Source of the DNA: Benincasa hispida
Lineage: Eukaryota > Streptophyta > Magnoliopsida > Cucurbitales > Cucurbitaceae
DNA: 64,000 bases
Assembly: GCF_009727055.1 (NCBI RefSeq)
Contig: NC_052349.1
Span: 43,215,364-43,279,363, forward strand
Reading direction: 5' to 3'
Shown here: piece after piece, positions 48,353 through 61,865 of the stretch
Numbering within the stretch: position 1 is the stretch's first letter
How the letters are laid out: every line of letters starts with the position of its first letter
Made by a program: the position numbers and the translations under genes
The notes under the pieces: model-generated
Databases searched by the model: none
What the model was told of the DNA's origin: nothing
What the model saw: the letters and a program-made list of their open reading frames with translations, nothing else

Positions 48353-50450
48353 ACCTTTCAAAAACTCGCTGTTTCATGTCCTAGCTTCACATGCCTTGAA
48401 TATAAGCTAAAAAGTCACAAGTATTTTATTACCATTATTTGTTGAATTAACATATGCAGCTGGTTTTATGTTTGCCAATAATATATTCAAGGTTTGAATT
48501 CTATTAATATCCTTTTTTTTTTTTAAAAAAAAAAACAATATATATGTATTAAATTCTCTTTTGAAAATTCAAGGAATTGGACAAAACTAAAACCAATAAC
48601 ATACCACAATTGAAGACAAGGATTCGAATGTATAACCTACCAGAAGTAGCATATATGTCTTAACCATTAGAACATGCAGTTACAACATTTTGTTTGGTTC
48701 AAACTTTTTTAAAAACGTTTCATCTTAATCTATGCAGTAGCTTTCACAATTATGACTCTAACATCTTAATTTTAAGTGTACTCATTATTAATTACTATTT
48801 TAAAGAGGTCGAGTTCGATCTCCCACTCCAACAGTTATTGAACTAATTAAAAATGCAATAGAAATGGATTATACATATGTTGAAGACATTTTGTATCATT
48901 TAATATATCATTATTTACGATTATGGAGGGTGCTAATTTAAAAAAAAAAAAAAAAACTAACTTTCATTTACTCGGAGAACAAAAAATGCCAGTATCTATC
49001 AACTTCAAGAAAAATAGTAAATGCCTTAATTGTTGATAATATGTTTGAGAGTGATTAAAAAATGATTAAAATTATTTCTTTTCATTTTCAAAATCATTCA
49101 TAAAATTCTTTTAATCAATCAATTTTAGTAGTATGAAAAATGTGTTTAAAAATATTAAATTAAACATTAAATTAATTTTCATGACAAAACTGATTTTAGT
49201 TATTTCAAAATCACTTTCAATATACAATGAGTATATCTTCATGTACTCAACTTTGTAAATATTTGACTTATAAAAAACTTACTAATTATCTCTAAATTAA
49301 CTATCTATTCAAATTAACATATATTTTTGTCAATCAATATAGATAATACCATCGTGATAAATAATTATAACAAGGCAATAAATATAATCGATGATGACAA
49401 CGATGACGATGGGAGAGACCTATTAAAATAGATATAAATTGATGTGGACCAATTAGTTGAGTATTTGTCGATATTAATAATGCCCTATTGATGCAACTTG
49501 TTGTTTTATTCATTACATTGTTGTTGTCCATACGATATAGTTTAAAGGGACATGTCCAACTTTTTCCAATGGGGGAATTCTTTTCTAATTGGGTCAACTT
49601 CCCCTTTAACAGACCAATATATGGGTAGGTATTTACAAAGCTATATATTATAAATTATATTCTTTCTTATTGTATTTTCTTAAAAAAATATATATAATAT
49701 CCTCTTGTTTATTTATGCAATTTGTAATCAATTTAATTTCTAAAAACAAGGTGAATTATCTAATTATATTTAGTAATCGGAGTGATATAGATAGTAAATT
49801 TTAATTTAGTGATACTTCGACTTTGTATACATGTGTAATCAAACTAACATGTTATGAGTGACATTTAAATAGTATGCAACATTTAATAAACGCATAATCA
49901 AATTTAAACAAGGTCTCGGTTTTGTTTTTAAAAAGAACTAATAAAAAAATAGCCAAAATCAATACAGCTCAATTGATATAAAATTTCTACTATTGATTTC
50001 GAAGCCATTTTTTTTTAATTATTTTCATGAGTTCTATCTATTAGTAATGCTAAATCTTAAAATTAAGCATCATATTTATTTAAAGTTATCTAACTTTGCA
50101 AAGTAATAACAAAGAATTATCCATTAAAAAAAATGTACCATGTGAATATGTTTCTAAAAATTATAGTGAAAAGGTTGATGGAGACTACTCATCTTTTGAA
50201 GAGATTAACTTAAACTAACGATGGAGAATGATTTTAAGCTTCATTAAAAGTACATGAAGACTAAATTTAAAGAGATTAATACTTGGATAGATTTTAAGAT
50301 GAACTCATTTTTATGCATCAAACTCTCATCACCAATGGCCGAGCCAGAAATTCTATATAGAAGGGCACTATACCTACATGTAACAAAAAAAAAAAAAAAA
50401 AATTCTATAAATGAATGTAAAAAAAGTGTTCATAACTTCATAAATTAATT
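47728..50450. other. Gene-free stretch with microsatellites
   Basis: No gene supported. It contains (AAAATA)n-type repeats at 48005-48060, (ATAA)n at 48297-48353 and A runs. The small frames at 48176, 49334 and 50254 have no recognisable domain. Confidence 0.5.
48297..48353. repeat. (ATAA)n microsatellite
   Basis: About fourteen ATAA/AAAT units without interruption. It explains the FIYLFIYL-type minus-strand frame at 48176-48361. Confidence 0.92.
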
Positions 50451-50469
50451 AACTTAATACATTACAATT

Positions 50470-51276
50470 GCCATGTATGAATTTTCATGTTTTGAAATTG
50501 ATCAACGATAACTTCAATATCTAATTTATCAAATAAATCATTTTCAATAAAGGTTAGAAGATAATCATTCATCCATTGACCTCCCATTCGATTACACAAT
50601 CAAGTCTTCACAATATACATGACAGAAAATGTTCTATCTACAATAGTTGCGACAACAGGTAAAATCAACGCCAAGGTGAGTAATTTGTAAACTAATGGAT
50701 AAACTTTGTCTTTATTCGTCATGATCATTTTTACTGCAAAGATCACATATGTTTTTAAGCTCAACAAACTCAATAATTGAATGCATATCAATGATATAAT
50801 TTTGAAGTTGATCCTCAAGTATAGAGAGTTCAGTAGCTAAAAAGTCTTTTGGGTAAAATCGAGCAAGTTAACTAGTTTTTTTTTCCATAAAAAAAAACAA
50901 ATGAATAACTCGGATTTAGACATGTCACACAGAGAAGCAATTCAGTATTTGTTTTAGTAAAATGATCATTCAACTCTTGAAGTTGCATAACAATGATGAG
51001 ATAGAAAACTTCAACACGATAATGATGTAAATTTGTAACTGGCTGATAATTTCGCCTTTTTCGTCCTCGAATTAGAAATAGGCCATCCATTTTAAGGACT
51101 TCAATATCATGACTATGACAAAAATTAGAAACCATACTCAACAACAAATCCCAATTAAATTCTCTTGTTTTTTGCAGTATTTCTTTATAAATTTTGACTA
51201 AATTCATTGCATGTAGACCAAGATCTGCAGGTAGTTCTTCTAGATTTATTTCTGTATAAGACTGATAAGAATTCAA
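50470..51276 (-). pseudogene. hAT-type transposase-like protein, C-terminal fragment
   Basis: The upper part (51276-50872) reads ELPADLGLHAMNLVKIYKEI and VEVFYLIIVMQLQELNDHF, like the middle of plant zinc-finger MYM-type/hAT domesticated-looking proteins. The lower part reads YPLVYKLLTLALILPV.TIVDRTFSVMYIVK, then past a stop LCNRMGGQWMNDYLLTFIE, the hAT dimerisation region. The stop at 50600-50602 is TGA where the family has arginine, consistent with CGA to TGA. A second interruption lies between 50872 and 50818. There is no N-terminal zinc finger or catalytic core, so this is a relic. Confidence 0.7.
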
Positions 51277-51901
51277 AACATTTTTTTCTTTGAAGATGAT
51301 GCCTCTACAGTCTCTATTGTTGTTTTTCTTTCATAATATCTTTCCATGTTAATTTTGAATTAACTCTACAAAAATATTAATAATAAGAATATTACATTCT
51401 ATTATATAGATTTAATCAAAATTTAAAGTCTAAGAATATTTTACAACTTACTTATCGAGCTCGTATATCCAAACGAGTGACAATAAATAATCCTCTAGCT
51501 TGAAATTTGAAATTGATTTTAAAAACTCATACGAGTAATGTGAATGTAAAAATAACATGAAAACAAACAAAAATATATATATTGTAATGTGAATATAAAA
51601 ATTATGTAAAAAAAAAAAATGAATGAAACCTTTTTAATAAAATGTTCTTGAGAATTGATAATGAAAAATGAATTTCGAAAAGAAGAAAAAAGTTTATAAA
51701 TTGCACAGTTCAAGAAAAGACACATTATATTTTAAAGGCCATTGTTTGACCAACTTTCCTTGGATTTACATGAGTTGGGCTTTAAAAGCCCATTATAGAT
51801 GGAAAAATCTGGGTAAAAAGTCATTTAAAATTCAAAATAAAATGTTGATAAGCATAAGATTCAAGCCCTTATGCTTCACCAAACAAACAACACTCCACAC
51901 T

Positions 51902-51939
51902 CTGTCTCTTATACACATCTAGATGTGTATAAGAGACAG
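51902..51939. other. Second Tn5 mosaic-end dimer (mate-pair junction adapter)
   Basis: The same 38 bases as at 46549-46586: CTGTCTCTTATACACATCT then its reverse complement. The flanking sequences differ, so it is a second, independent artefact. Confidence 0.97.
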
Positions 51940-52419
51940 ACATATCACTTTATAATTTATATTAAAAATACAAAAGATTGATAAATTGAGGGAAGACACG
52001 TGCCTCTCCTGACCTCTACGTGGCTCTGCCCATGCTCATCACTAACACAAAGAAAATATTACAATATGAAAAATTATGATTAGAAAATTTGGTAAGTTGC
52101 ATTAAAAAGGGTGTCGACTAGAATATACATAAAAGTTTTTTAAATTTAAATATTTGATAATATAAAAATTGAAATGAAACAAATTTCAAAATCCATAAAA
52201 TAAAATGGTCTAGATGAAACAATGAAGGTGATAAATAATTTTCAAATGACATAGAAATTAGAATACAAACAATAAAATGATGCCAAATTCGTACGTCTTG
52301 GGTTGGTGATGAAACTAAGGCATAGCTTTCATTTGGGACTTTCTTCATACACTTCGGATGCTGTCCACTTCTTCTATGTTGCATATTTTATGTTTAGACT
52401 AGTTAATTAATGTTATTAT
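51940..52419. other. Gene-free stretch
   Basis: The 88-residue minus-strand frame at 52118-52384 has no recognisable domain. Nothing else seen. Confidence 0.45.
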
Positions 52420-52860
52420 TGAGTTAAAAATACTTTTTGTTCTTAAATTTTCATAAAAATAATAATTTAGTCTCTGAACTCTACTTAATCTTTATACTTT
52501 CAATTTTCTAACAATTTAGTCATTAAAATTTAGTCTTTATACATTCAAAATTTGTAACAACTTAGTCCCTAATGTTAAAAAAAATTCAAATTAGATGTCA
52601 TTTTTTATTATTTTATGATGTAGACTCTATATCATGTAAAAATACTGAGTCTCTAATTAGTTTATCGATTTCTTTATACAAGAAGTATCATTAAACCTTA
52701 ACATTAATTTCTATGATAAGAATGAAATTATTACAAGTTTTAAACTATAAGGGATAAATTATTATACACTAATGTTAGGAAGTAAATTATTACAAAATTG
52801 AAAGGACAAAGGCTAGATCATTACGGTTAATTTTATGAAAGTTTGAAATTTAAAAGTGAA
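52420..52860. repeat. Foldback repeat of the TTTAGTCTCTGAAC type
   Basis: The left part TTCATAAAAATAATAATTTAG and the right part GATCATTACGGTTAATTTTATGAAAG are inverted. Same class as 16455-17205. Confidence 0.5.
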
Positions 52861-53780
52861 TTTTAATCTTATTATTTAATTTTTTTAAAAAATAAGTTAT
52901 CCACGATATGTTCTAAAGATTTGATTGAGATGACTTTTTAAATGTGCTCTAAAGTAAAAAAAAAAAAAAAAAATATAAAACACTTAAAAGTTATTTCAAA
53001 CAAAAAAAAGTTTGACGTTCTTTTCTTTGTTTTATTATATTTAAAGTTACATCACCTAATTGAAAATATACATTGTTTGCGTAAAATTCCATAATTTTCT
53101 TTTGATCCAAAGTGATAACTTTTTCTCATGATTGCGACTTTACTTTAAATTGTGGACGTCAACTATGAGTTGTTGTATACGATAAAACAACTCAACTTTC
53201 TTAATTGGTTCGTAAATCATCCTATCATTGATCATCTTTTTAGGCATACATTATTTTGTTTTATTTTTCTTAAAAGATCCATTATAAAACACTAATAAAT
53301 ATAAATATTTATGGCTTTACACTCATATAATCATTATTGCATGTATCTACGAGTTGACTAAGAAATTTCAGACAATCACAAATTGTTACATCATTAATTT
53401 ACATTAGTGATTGATAAATTTGAGACTAATTACAAATTTACACGTGTTCTCAAATTAAATTAAAAGACATAAAACTTATCTAATAAAATAACACTTGTCC
53501 ATCGGGTAATGTTAGTTGATTTAGGCAAACTATGCCATGTGGCAATTAGACCGAAGCTTGGTTAGCCCAAGACCTATTGAAATGATTGGACCCAATTTAA
53601 ATCAATCTATTAAAAGGTGTTGGATTAAGCCCAAGTCCAAAAATTGGACCCAAAGCTAACCAAGTCCAAGTCCACACAAAGCATCCCCAAACTCTATAGG
53701 TAGATAGAAGGTCACCCTTCATTTGGGGCATTCAGTCGGAGATTGAGAAATTTAAAGTCTATTAGGAAGAGAATCTGAAA
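52861..53780. other. Gene-free stretch
   Basis: No gene. The part at 53545-53700 (TTGGATTAAGCCCAAGTCC, AAAATTGGACCCAAAGC) resembles the start of the insertion at 14340-14470, which also has GGGCCCAAG phrases. Confidence 0.4.
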
Positions 53781-53789
53781 ACAAAAATT

Positions 53790-54336
53790 TGAAAATAAGG
53801 GATATATTGAAAAGTTGTATTTCATGTTTTCAGATATGTGTTTTTTAGAAATTAGATTCTAATTTAAACGATTATTTAAAATGTATTTAATACTATATTT
53901 ATAAATCATAAAACTTTGTAGTCACCAATTAAATATTATTAGTTGACAATAAACTATTATTAGTTCATTTATAAACATGTTTTATGTTAAAAAAATTTGT
54001 ATAATTATTATTTTGTAATATTATATAATTTATAATACATTACATAATATATGTTTTAATTTTAAGATATGAATTGAGTTTATAACATGATATACTATAT
54101 TTCTAAATGTTTTTATCTTTATTTAATATAATTATACATTTTAAAATTTAAAGTTCAAAATCTAGATACAATAAAAACATACAAATTTGCTTTTGGAATT
54201 TGCACGATTTGGATCACAAACTCTAAAAACAATTTTCAAAAAACAAAATTCGAGTTCTTTGCCAAACACTTATTGGCTGAACTCAGTAAATCTGAAAGCA
54301 TAAAATAGAATCTGGATTGTCAACCAAACATGCCCT
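53790..54336. mobile_element. Dispersed element, family C, uninterrupted copy
   Basis: It corresponds to 14036-14163 joined to 15425-15825. It shares GTTGTATTTCATGTTTTCA, ATAAATCATAAAAC, TTTATCTTTATTTAATATAATTATAC and the end TCAACCAAACATGCCC. No coding capacity. Confidence 0.55.
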
Positions 54337-54560
54337 TAGCATTTAGATATCTAATGAGTCATTGTCATTCACTTAGAGGATTAGAAGTTAGTTCCTTTAG
54401 TCAAAGTCTACAAAGAATTAGAATCAAAAGAGAATTCAATGATTCAGAATTTATAAGATTCAAGATTAAGAAGATTCAAAGACTAGCTTCAACTAATTAA
54501 TTGTTTCTTCACAGCCTACAAGTTAAAGATTCAATCTCATAAACTCAAGAAAAAGCTCAC

Positions 54561-54876
54561 AAGTTGATCCAAGCCGATCAACAAGTCAAGAGTTGATCCA
54601 AGCAGATCAACAAGCTACATGCCGATCCAAATCGATCAATAAACCAATTGTCAATCCAAAACGATCAATAAATCAAACTTGATCCAAACATATCAACAAA
54701 TCAGAGGTAAATCCAAACTAATCATCAAGTTTAAGGTCAATTATCCGATTGAAGATCATTAAATCCAAAGGTTAATCATCCAAGTGAAGATCATTAACCC
54801 TAAAGGCTGATCATCCAATAAGATCAACAAGTCCAACAACCAATCCTCCAAGAGATCATTAAGTCCGAAGGTCGAT
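54561..54876 (+). repeat. Degenerate tandem repeat (GATCCAA..GATCAACAAG), about 29-35 bp
   Basis: About ten units of the form GTTGATCCAAGCAGATCAAC, drifting to AATCATCCAAGTGAAGATCA further right. The array ends where an LTR begins (54877), so it probably belongs to the internal part of an LTR element. Confidence 0.65.
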
Positions 54877-55149
54877 TGGTTAGGGTGTATGCCCTAAAGC
54901 CTCGTAGTTTTATGTTAGTTGAATTAATGGTTGATTAATTTTATATTACTTGCAATAATCCATTAACCTAAGATCCAAGGTTATCTGATGTAACTTAAAC
55001 ATGTATATTGAGACATACAAGTGGATCATGTTTAAGTTCTAACCTAAACGATTTGTAGTATATAGATAAAGTTGGGTGCCTTATCCTAGTAGCATTATTG
55101 ATATGGTCCGCTTTGTAGTTGTTATAATTGTAAAGTACTACAAGTGATA
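54877..55149 (+). repeat. LTR family A start, truncated (plus orientation)
   Basis: It begins TGGTTAGGGTGTATGCCCTA, matching the start of 2123-4059 (TGTTAGGTTTTATGTCCTAAAG), and follows it for about 270 bases. It then stops where a minus-strand LTR begins. Confidence 0.55.
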
Positions 55150-56296
55150 TGATAGAGTAAACTAACATGCAGCAGAAGAAATCAGAATCAATAAACACTC
55201 TAATTACTAATTTGAGTTCTAAAACATGCATAGAAATAGTTTTCTGGGAGGAGTTTTATGAACACATTACCTTTGATGAATCACTTCAAACACTGCTACA
55301 CTCCACGAATTGAACCTTCAATCTTTCAGTAGACCACCACATAGACCTTCTCTACTAGTCTCTAACTTGAATTGAGAGGTGGAATATCTGAATTTAAGCT
55401 GGATTTGAGTGAGATTGAAGAGGGTTTGGAAGGTTTGACTTTCTACAGAGTTTCAGTTCTTAACTTGATTGCGTAAGTTGTAATTGAAGTTCAAAACTTT
55501 AATTTATACTGAAATACGATGCATTAAGGATTAATACAACTGACGCCACTTCAATTTCTATTAATTTCTATTTAAATTGAAGTGGCATGAGGTGTACTTT
55601 GAGATTTTGGATTTTCCCACTTTGAAATATTTTATTCAATTTTAATAAGTTAATTCGTTTAATTAATTTAAATTTAAAACTGATGTTTCAAAATTCAAAT
55701 TTTAATTTAATTTTATAATTTTGAATTTACAAAAAATCCAAAATTCTAATTGATCAAATTACCAATTTTGAGTAATTTTCAAAATTGAATAAAATTGAAT
55801 AATTAATTAAATTAATTAAGTTAATTAAATTTAATATCAAATATCAAATATTATATTTCATCTCATCAAATATTTAAATCATTATTTAAATATTTTTAAT
55901 TCTCCAATTTTGTTTAATTTCGACAAAAGTTAAATGTTTCAATCGTATCAAATACAATTAATAGAAACCCTAATTGAATTTGAACCATAATTTCGAATCT
56001 CAACAATTCAAATTAACTCAATTCACTAATCCAAGATAATTTTACGAGCTAGTAGAGGGACCTTATGGATTTACAGATCATGCGCTCAAACTATTTGAGA
56101 TTAATTGGCTAAACTCTTTAGACCGAATTAATCAATATTCGTTAACTATCGAGACACACAATTATAGTTCGATAGTTGCACTCTCTTCATTGTATATATA
56201 TTTCTGTCCATTTTAATCATAATTGGTAAGTCGATCCTTCACAAGTCGTTCATATTTACAACTAGGTCAAAATTACCGTTTTTTCCCCGTAAATAC
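55150..56296 (-). mobile_element. LTR family A, left portion of a split copy
   Basis: It starts TGATAGAGTAAACTAACATGC and follows the order of 8079 onward up to CCCCGTAAATAC at 56296. The match then stops and resumes at 62223 with AATACATCTTACTCC, exactly where this half left off. Confidence 0.65.
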
Positions 56297-56297
56297 T

Positions 56298-59089
56298 AAA
56301 GAATATCGAATCCGAGATTTCCATGAGCAGCGGAAAAAAGATCATTCCAAATTACAATCATGTATGAACATTTCAATTACAGTTGTAAATGGAAACATGT
56401 GGTTATACAATCAATATAGAAATTACAGCATGATACAACAAGAAACAAGAAGAAAAACTACGAACGTTTGTAGACTCGTCTCCATGCTCCTTACTCACGA
56501 ACGCTCGAACACAACAACCTTGAACGCTCAAACAACACGACCGCTCCGTAGCATGTACACCGCACACCCGATCTCAGCGATCGTTGACACGCGCAAAATT
56601 TGTATAATGCAATGCATGTAATGATGCAAGTCCATGCCATAAACTTGTTGTCATGTCATAAACTTGTTAACGCAAATTTTATGTGATGATGATATGTGAT
56701 ACTACTTCTAGATATGCGTTATTAACAAATGTTCTTGTGGTATGCTGTGCGTTGTCACAAGTTTTCTTGCGTTGAAACCAAGTATAATTTCACCGTAAGT
56801 TTCTCGGTGTGATCCGAGGTCGAACATAGGGACTATTTTAGGTTATTGCGTTGTGCTTGTGATATATGCGACCAGGGGTTTTTCAAATTAATAAAGATTT
56901 TATGTCAAGTAATTAAACATGCGATGAAGTAAAAAAAGTGGTAAAAATGCGATAATACATAAATTGCGTTAAAGTAAATTGCGATAAAGTAAATCTAAGC
57001 TAAGATGATACAAGATACAAGTTTCATGATAGAAGATACTGAGGTCAAGGCTGGCTGTGAAGATTATGCAAAGATTATGTAATGCGATGACAAGTCTTAT
57101 GTACGAAGCAGAAACAAAAAAGATAACTAATATAAACAGCGCAAGTTCCTAATTGCATTAAAGATATAAGTATTTTTCCGCTTTTCCCTTGGCATACACC
57201 TCTTGGTGATTGGCCACGTTCCCACATCTCTGTGGTGAAACAGGGATGAACGTAATGAACGCAAAGTTGCTTCCATCTCTGGAAGTACTACTCGCTTTAG
57301 TTAACGCATTCTTCTAACCTTCTCCCGACAAATCAGAATGACATCTTCACTTTTGCTCTCACAGATGAAGATGCTGTCTAGCATGCCTTAACTAAACTCA
57401 TTTATCTCTTTAGCATAGATTAAGTTACTCGTTTAATCCATATTAATTACCAAGGTATTAAGAAAACTTCATAGAGAAATCGATTAATGGAGGAACGAAA
57501 ATAGACAGAAAAGTGGTAATGAAAGTGATCGAGACATTCAATAAAACTATTAAGCGTCTGATACATGATTTGTGAATGAAGAGATTGAGAAGATGAAATA
57601 CACTTGATGAAATAGAGTTAGAAACAACAAATAAGCGCCAACATCTTAGTGCCGATTTGGATGGAGATTTGCTTGCCGACGTGGATGAAGTGAATGAATG
57701 GATGAGCTTCCCTCTCAGGCTTGCTCAATCGGTAGTAGGGATCTAAGCACAGAGTTTCAAGGCGGGGATCTAGCAGATTTGTACTAAGACTCACCTCTCG
57801 GCCTTGTCTCTTCTTTTCCCAGATTTCTTCCGATCAGTACTCAACTCAGCCTTTCTCTCAATAATCCAACAATAATTAGCCTTCATATCAATTATACCCG
57901 TATCAAGTATATCTTCTCTGAATTCTATGAGGGTATTTATAGGTGAAAATCTTTGACTCTTGGCTTGTGGACCCTATTTCTTGTTATGGAAATTCCTAAG
58001 ATGGAGGAATAAATATTCCTTCTGTTATGCAATCAGACCGTCAAATCTACACAACGGTTAGTTGTACACGTGTCACAATCCTCCGCGTTTGTATTGCTCA
58101 GCTGCATCTTTCGATCGGTTGCTCGCATGCGGTGTTGTTTTTATTACTGCATGCGGTTGAAATTCAGCTCAGGATCGACTGTCGCATTGCACCGTCATTG
58201 CGTTAATCATCTCCTCGTTGTTGATTGACGGGCACAATGTAATAGAGATGCGTTGTTTTGTTTCTCGTTGAGCCTTGATCGCAAGCAGTGACTTGGTTTC
58301 CTACAAAACAGAGTAAAAATATCTTCTTCTACCATCTTGACATGTTAGTGGGTGAAATTGTGATAACTCACAATTATTGTATTTCTTAGCTACGTTTCAT
58401 ACAATCGACACATATTCCTTCTCTTTTGGCCGCAATATCTAGATAAGGCAGCATAAATAACTTGTATTTCTACAGGTTATCACACCCCCAAATCTAGATA
58501 TATGCTTGTCCTCAAGCATATCTTCTATTAAGGCAATAAAGCTAAATTCCTCTCCTATATTTTTGCGTCGATTGGCTGCTCCGAATGTTACACTTAGGCA
58601 CATTTTTTAACAGCGTAATTTTCTTCTATCCTTGCTAATTGTTAACAAAGCCCTACTTTATTCTTCTATATAACATAATTCTGCTCAAAGATGCCTTTCT
58701 AGTTTTTTAAAAATAGAATGTTTATCTCTTCTTTGTCAAAACAACTTGATATATCTATATGCGGTGATCAAACTTTGCGTTATTTATTAGAGACTGTTGG
58801 TCATGGTTACATTCTTCGTTTTGGTTTGTTCCCACGGGTGTCATGCGAACATCCAACTACGGTTGTGTGCCAATTTCAACTTTAACTCATGGTATTCAGA
58901 GGAGTTGTCTCTTACACTCTTTTATTTTCTATTATAGTTTTTTTCTTTTCATATTGCATTGTTCTTGGAAACCCACCTTCGGATGTCATACGAACATCCA
59001 ACTACGAGCAGGCTCCTTTCACAACTAAACTTTTATCAGGTTGGGAACATTTTTTGAAGTTTTCCCTTGTGCTGACATTGGAGTTTGGC

Positions 59090-59127
<38 letters not shown>

Positions 59128-60195
59128 GAAAATGAACACATTTTCTTAAAGATCACATATTCTTGATCTTATCTGCTCATACCTTCCCCACCCCAAATTT
59201 AAAGATAAGCAAGGTTTCTCATTGCGTTGTTTTGGATAGACTAGACAAAACTCAGAGAAAAAATTTCAAAAAGAAGATTTGAGCAGAACTTTGAAAGATA
59301 AAAGGTAGAGTACTGCTAAACTAATAATTAACTAAGTGTTGGTCAGAATTTACAAAGTATGGAAAATGTTTCTATGTATAAACATATATTACATCATAGC
59401 AGCGCAATGAATAGCGCAAATGTAAAAGATCAGAATATCGCAAATATTGACAAAGGGATGATAAAGGAAAAAGGATCAGGCAAAAAGGAGTGAATATGTA
59501 CTCATTTGTATTGAATATTAACAAAGTATACAAATAATTAAAAATTAACGCAATACAAAATTGTTGCCTATACAAAGAATCAAAGAATTTTGCTGTTATC
59601 TTTTTGAATTTGATTCAGATGGGTGCACGCTAAAAATTAACACCACGCTTCTAATAAAGCAAATACATTTTTGCTGAGGATGGGCAACAACGTATGCACC
59701 CGTGCAACACACCCCTTAACTAACACATATCTGGAGGATAACTCAACATAGTGCATTTAGCTAAGGACGGGCAAAGGACACATATGTGTGCAACACACCC
59801 CTCGATGCAATGTATTTGGGTGTAATGGACATAAGGTGTCTCTTGTTAACTCACAATGCACCCATCATCGCATTACATACTAATTTTTCTTCTTTTTACG
59901 TCAAAAAAACGCAAGTCGAAAAGACTTTGCAATGTCTCATGTTTCATCCAATCATTCACAGAAATTAAAGAACAGCGCTTACTAATGTATACAAATTAAA
60001 GGAATCTAAACATGACATGAAAAATTAAGTTGAAGAGAATTACAGAAAGCATTAAATGCTACTTTTAAAAAGAAGTATATAACGAGATTTAGAAAGCAGT
60101 AAAAGAAAACTGTAAAGAAAGCATGTAAACATAGATAGGGATGGCGATTGAAAGAAATTCTCAGAATTACCACAATCGCTTACTCCGCAAGCGGT
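56298..60195 (-). other. Gene-free 3' region of the gypsy-like element
   Basis: No intact frame; the 132-residue frame at 56223-56621 starts in the LTR and has no domain. It is rich in GCG words (GCGATAAAG, GCGTTAAAG). Direct repeats GTCATRCGAACATCCAACTACG lie at 58839-58860 and 58984-59006. A (TA)n run is at 59094-59123. Confidence 0.4.
59094..59123. repeat. (TA)n microsatellite
   Basis: Uninterrupted TA dinucleotides, about 30 bases. Confidence 0.9.
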
Positions 60196-61865
60196 TTAAT
60201 CCTGCTTGCCCAAGTCAATGGTGTCCATGCGTCGCTCGAAGTCGCCTCCGTAGTACAGTTTAATTCGTTGACCATTGACTTTAAACGCATTGTTCCCATC
60301 TAAAGTTGTTAGTTCGTTGACTTTAAACACATTGTTCCCATCTAAAGTTGTTAGTTCCACTGCGCCGTGAGGAAAGATAGTCTTGATTTTGAACGGTCCA
60401 GACCAGCGAGATTTCAACTTTCCTGGGAACAACCGCAAACGAGCGTTAAATAATAATACCTGTTGTCCTTCGGTGAATGTCCGGTCATTTATGCGGTCAT
60501 CATGCCACTTCTTGGTTTTCTCCTCATAGATCTTGGCATTTTCATAGGCGTCCCTTCGCCATTCGACTAACTGATTCAATTGCAACTTTCGAACTTTACC
60601 TGCATTTGCTAAATCAAACTTCAGCTTCTTGCATGCCCACATCGCCTTATGCTCCAACTCGAGCGGCAGTTGACAAGCTTTTCCAAAGACCAGGGCATAT
60701 GGGGACATGCTAATAGGTGTTTTATAGGCGGTTCTGTATGCCCATAGTGCTTCATCAAGCTTGGGTGACCTATCCTTCCTGGAAGTATTGACTACCTTCT
60801 CCATGATAGTTTTGATCTCTCAGTTAAAAATCTCTGCCTGCCCATTGGTCTGTGGGTGATAAGCAGTCGCAACTCGATGGATGATGTTAAATTTAGTCAA
60901 CAAGTTGGTAATTATGCGGTTGATAAAGTGAGAGCCCTCATCGCTGATTAAGGCCCGTGGCGTCCCATATCGAGTGAAAATATTCTTTTTTAAGAAACTT
61001 CGCCATGGTGGCCACATCATTCTTGGCACATGCGATGGCCTCAACCCATTTTGATACAAAATCAACCGCAACCAGGATATAGTGATGACCTTCTGATGGT
61101 GGAAATGGGCCCATGAAGCCGATTCCCCAAACATCAAATAATTCCACTTCTAAGATTGATGTCAATGGTATTTTATTTCTCTTTGACATGTTCCCCATTC
61201 TATGTCATCTTTCGCATTGCACAACGTGGGCTTGGGCATCCTTAAATAGTGTTGGCCAGAAATAGCCACACTATATAACCTTTGCGGCAGTCCGCTGCCC
61301 CCCCCCAAAGTGTCCTCTGTAAGGGGATTCGTGACACATCTCCAGAATGTGGTTGACTTCGTGCTCAGGAACGCATCGACGTAATATATGATCAGGACCG
61401 AGTCGATATAGGAATGGGTCGTCCCAGAAATAAAATTTGATATCATGTCTTAGCTTCTTCTTCTGCTGATAAGTATAGTCATCTGGTATTTGACCGCAAA
61501 CAATGAAATTCACGATGTCCGCATACCAAGGAACATTAATGTCTACTGACATCAGCAACTCATCGGGGAATCTTTCTTCAATATCTTTCTCTTTACCTTG
61601 AACCTCGCAATTCTCTAATCTTGACAAATGATCCGCGACTTAGTTCTCGTTGCCCTTCTGGTCTTTGATCTCTAGGTCAAACTCTTGCAGTAGCAACACC
61701 CACCGTATAAGCCTTTGTTTTGCATCCTTCTTTGTCATCAAATACTTGATCACAGAGTGATCCGTATATACCACAACGTTTGTTCCGATTAAGTATTGTC
61801 GGAATTTTTCCAGTGCAAATACCACTGCGAGCATTTCCTTCTCTGCGAGTATTTTTCCATTGTAA
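60196..61865 (-). pseudogene. Ty3/gypsy RNase H-integrase fragment
   Basis: Minus strand, in order: RNase H ([31 protein letters not shown]) at about 61850-61640; integrase zinc region (HEVNHILEMCHESPYRGHFG) near 61340; core with [22 protein letters not shown] and [11 protein letters not shown]; then the C-terminal part with WAYRTAYKTPISMSPYALVF and FPGKLKSRWSGPFKI, which is typical of the Athila/Tat branch. Breaks: stops at 61640-61642, 61271-61273, near 61210 and at 60820-60822, plus a one-base shift in an A run near 60985-60992. RT, protease and gag are missing; the fragment is cut at about 61865 by an LTR end. Confidence 0.85.
60275..60358 (-). repeat. 42-bp in-frame duplication near the integrase C-terminus
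   Basis: Copies 60275-60316 and 60317-60358 encode ELTTLDGNNVFKVN and ELTTLDGNNAFKVN in tandem on the minus strand. Only a couple of bases differ. Confidence 0.88.

Noticed and set aside
48600..48680. GATTCGAAT phrases considered as tRNA T-arms
   Set aside because: No acceptor, D or anticodon stems can be fitted around them.
51668..51922. 84-residue open frame ending LSLIHI
   Set aside because: Its C-terminus is translated adapter sequence; no domain elsewhere.
56223..56621. 132-residue open frame
   Set aside because: It starts in an LTR, crosses the insertion border at 56297 and has no recognisable domain.
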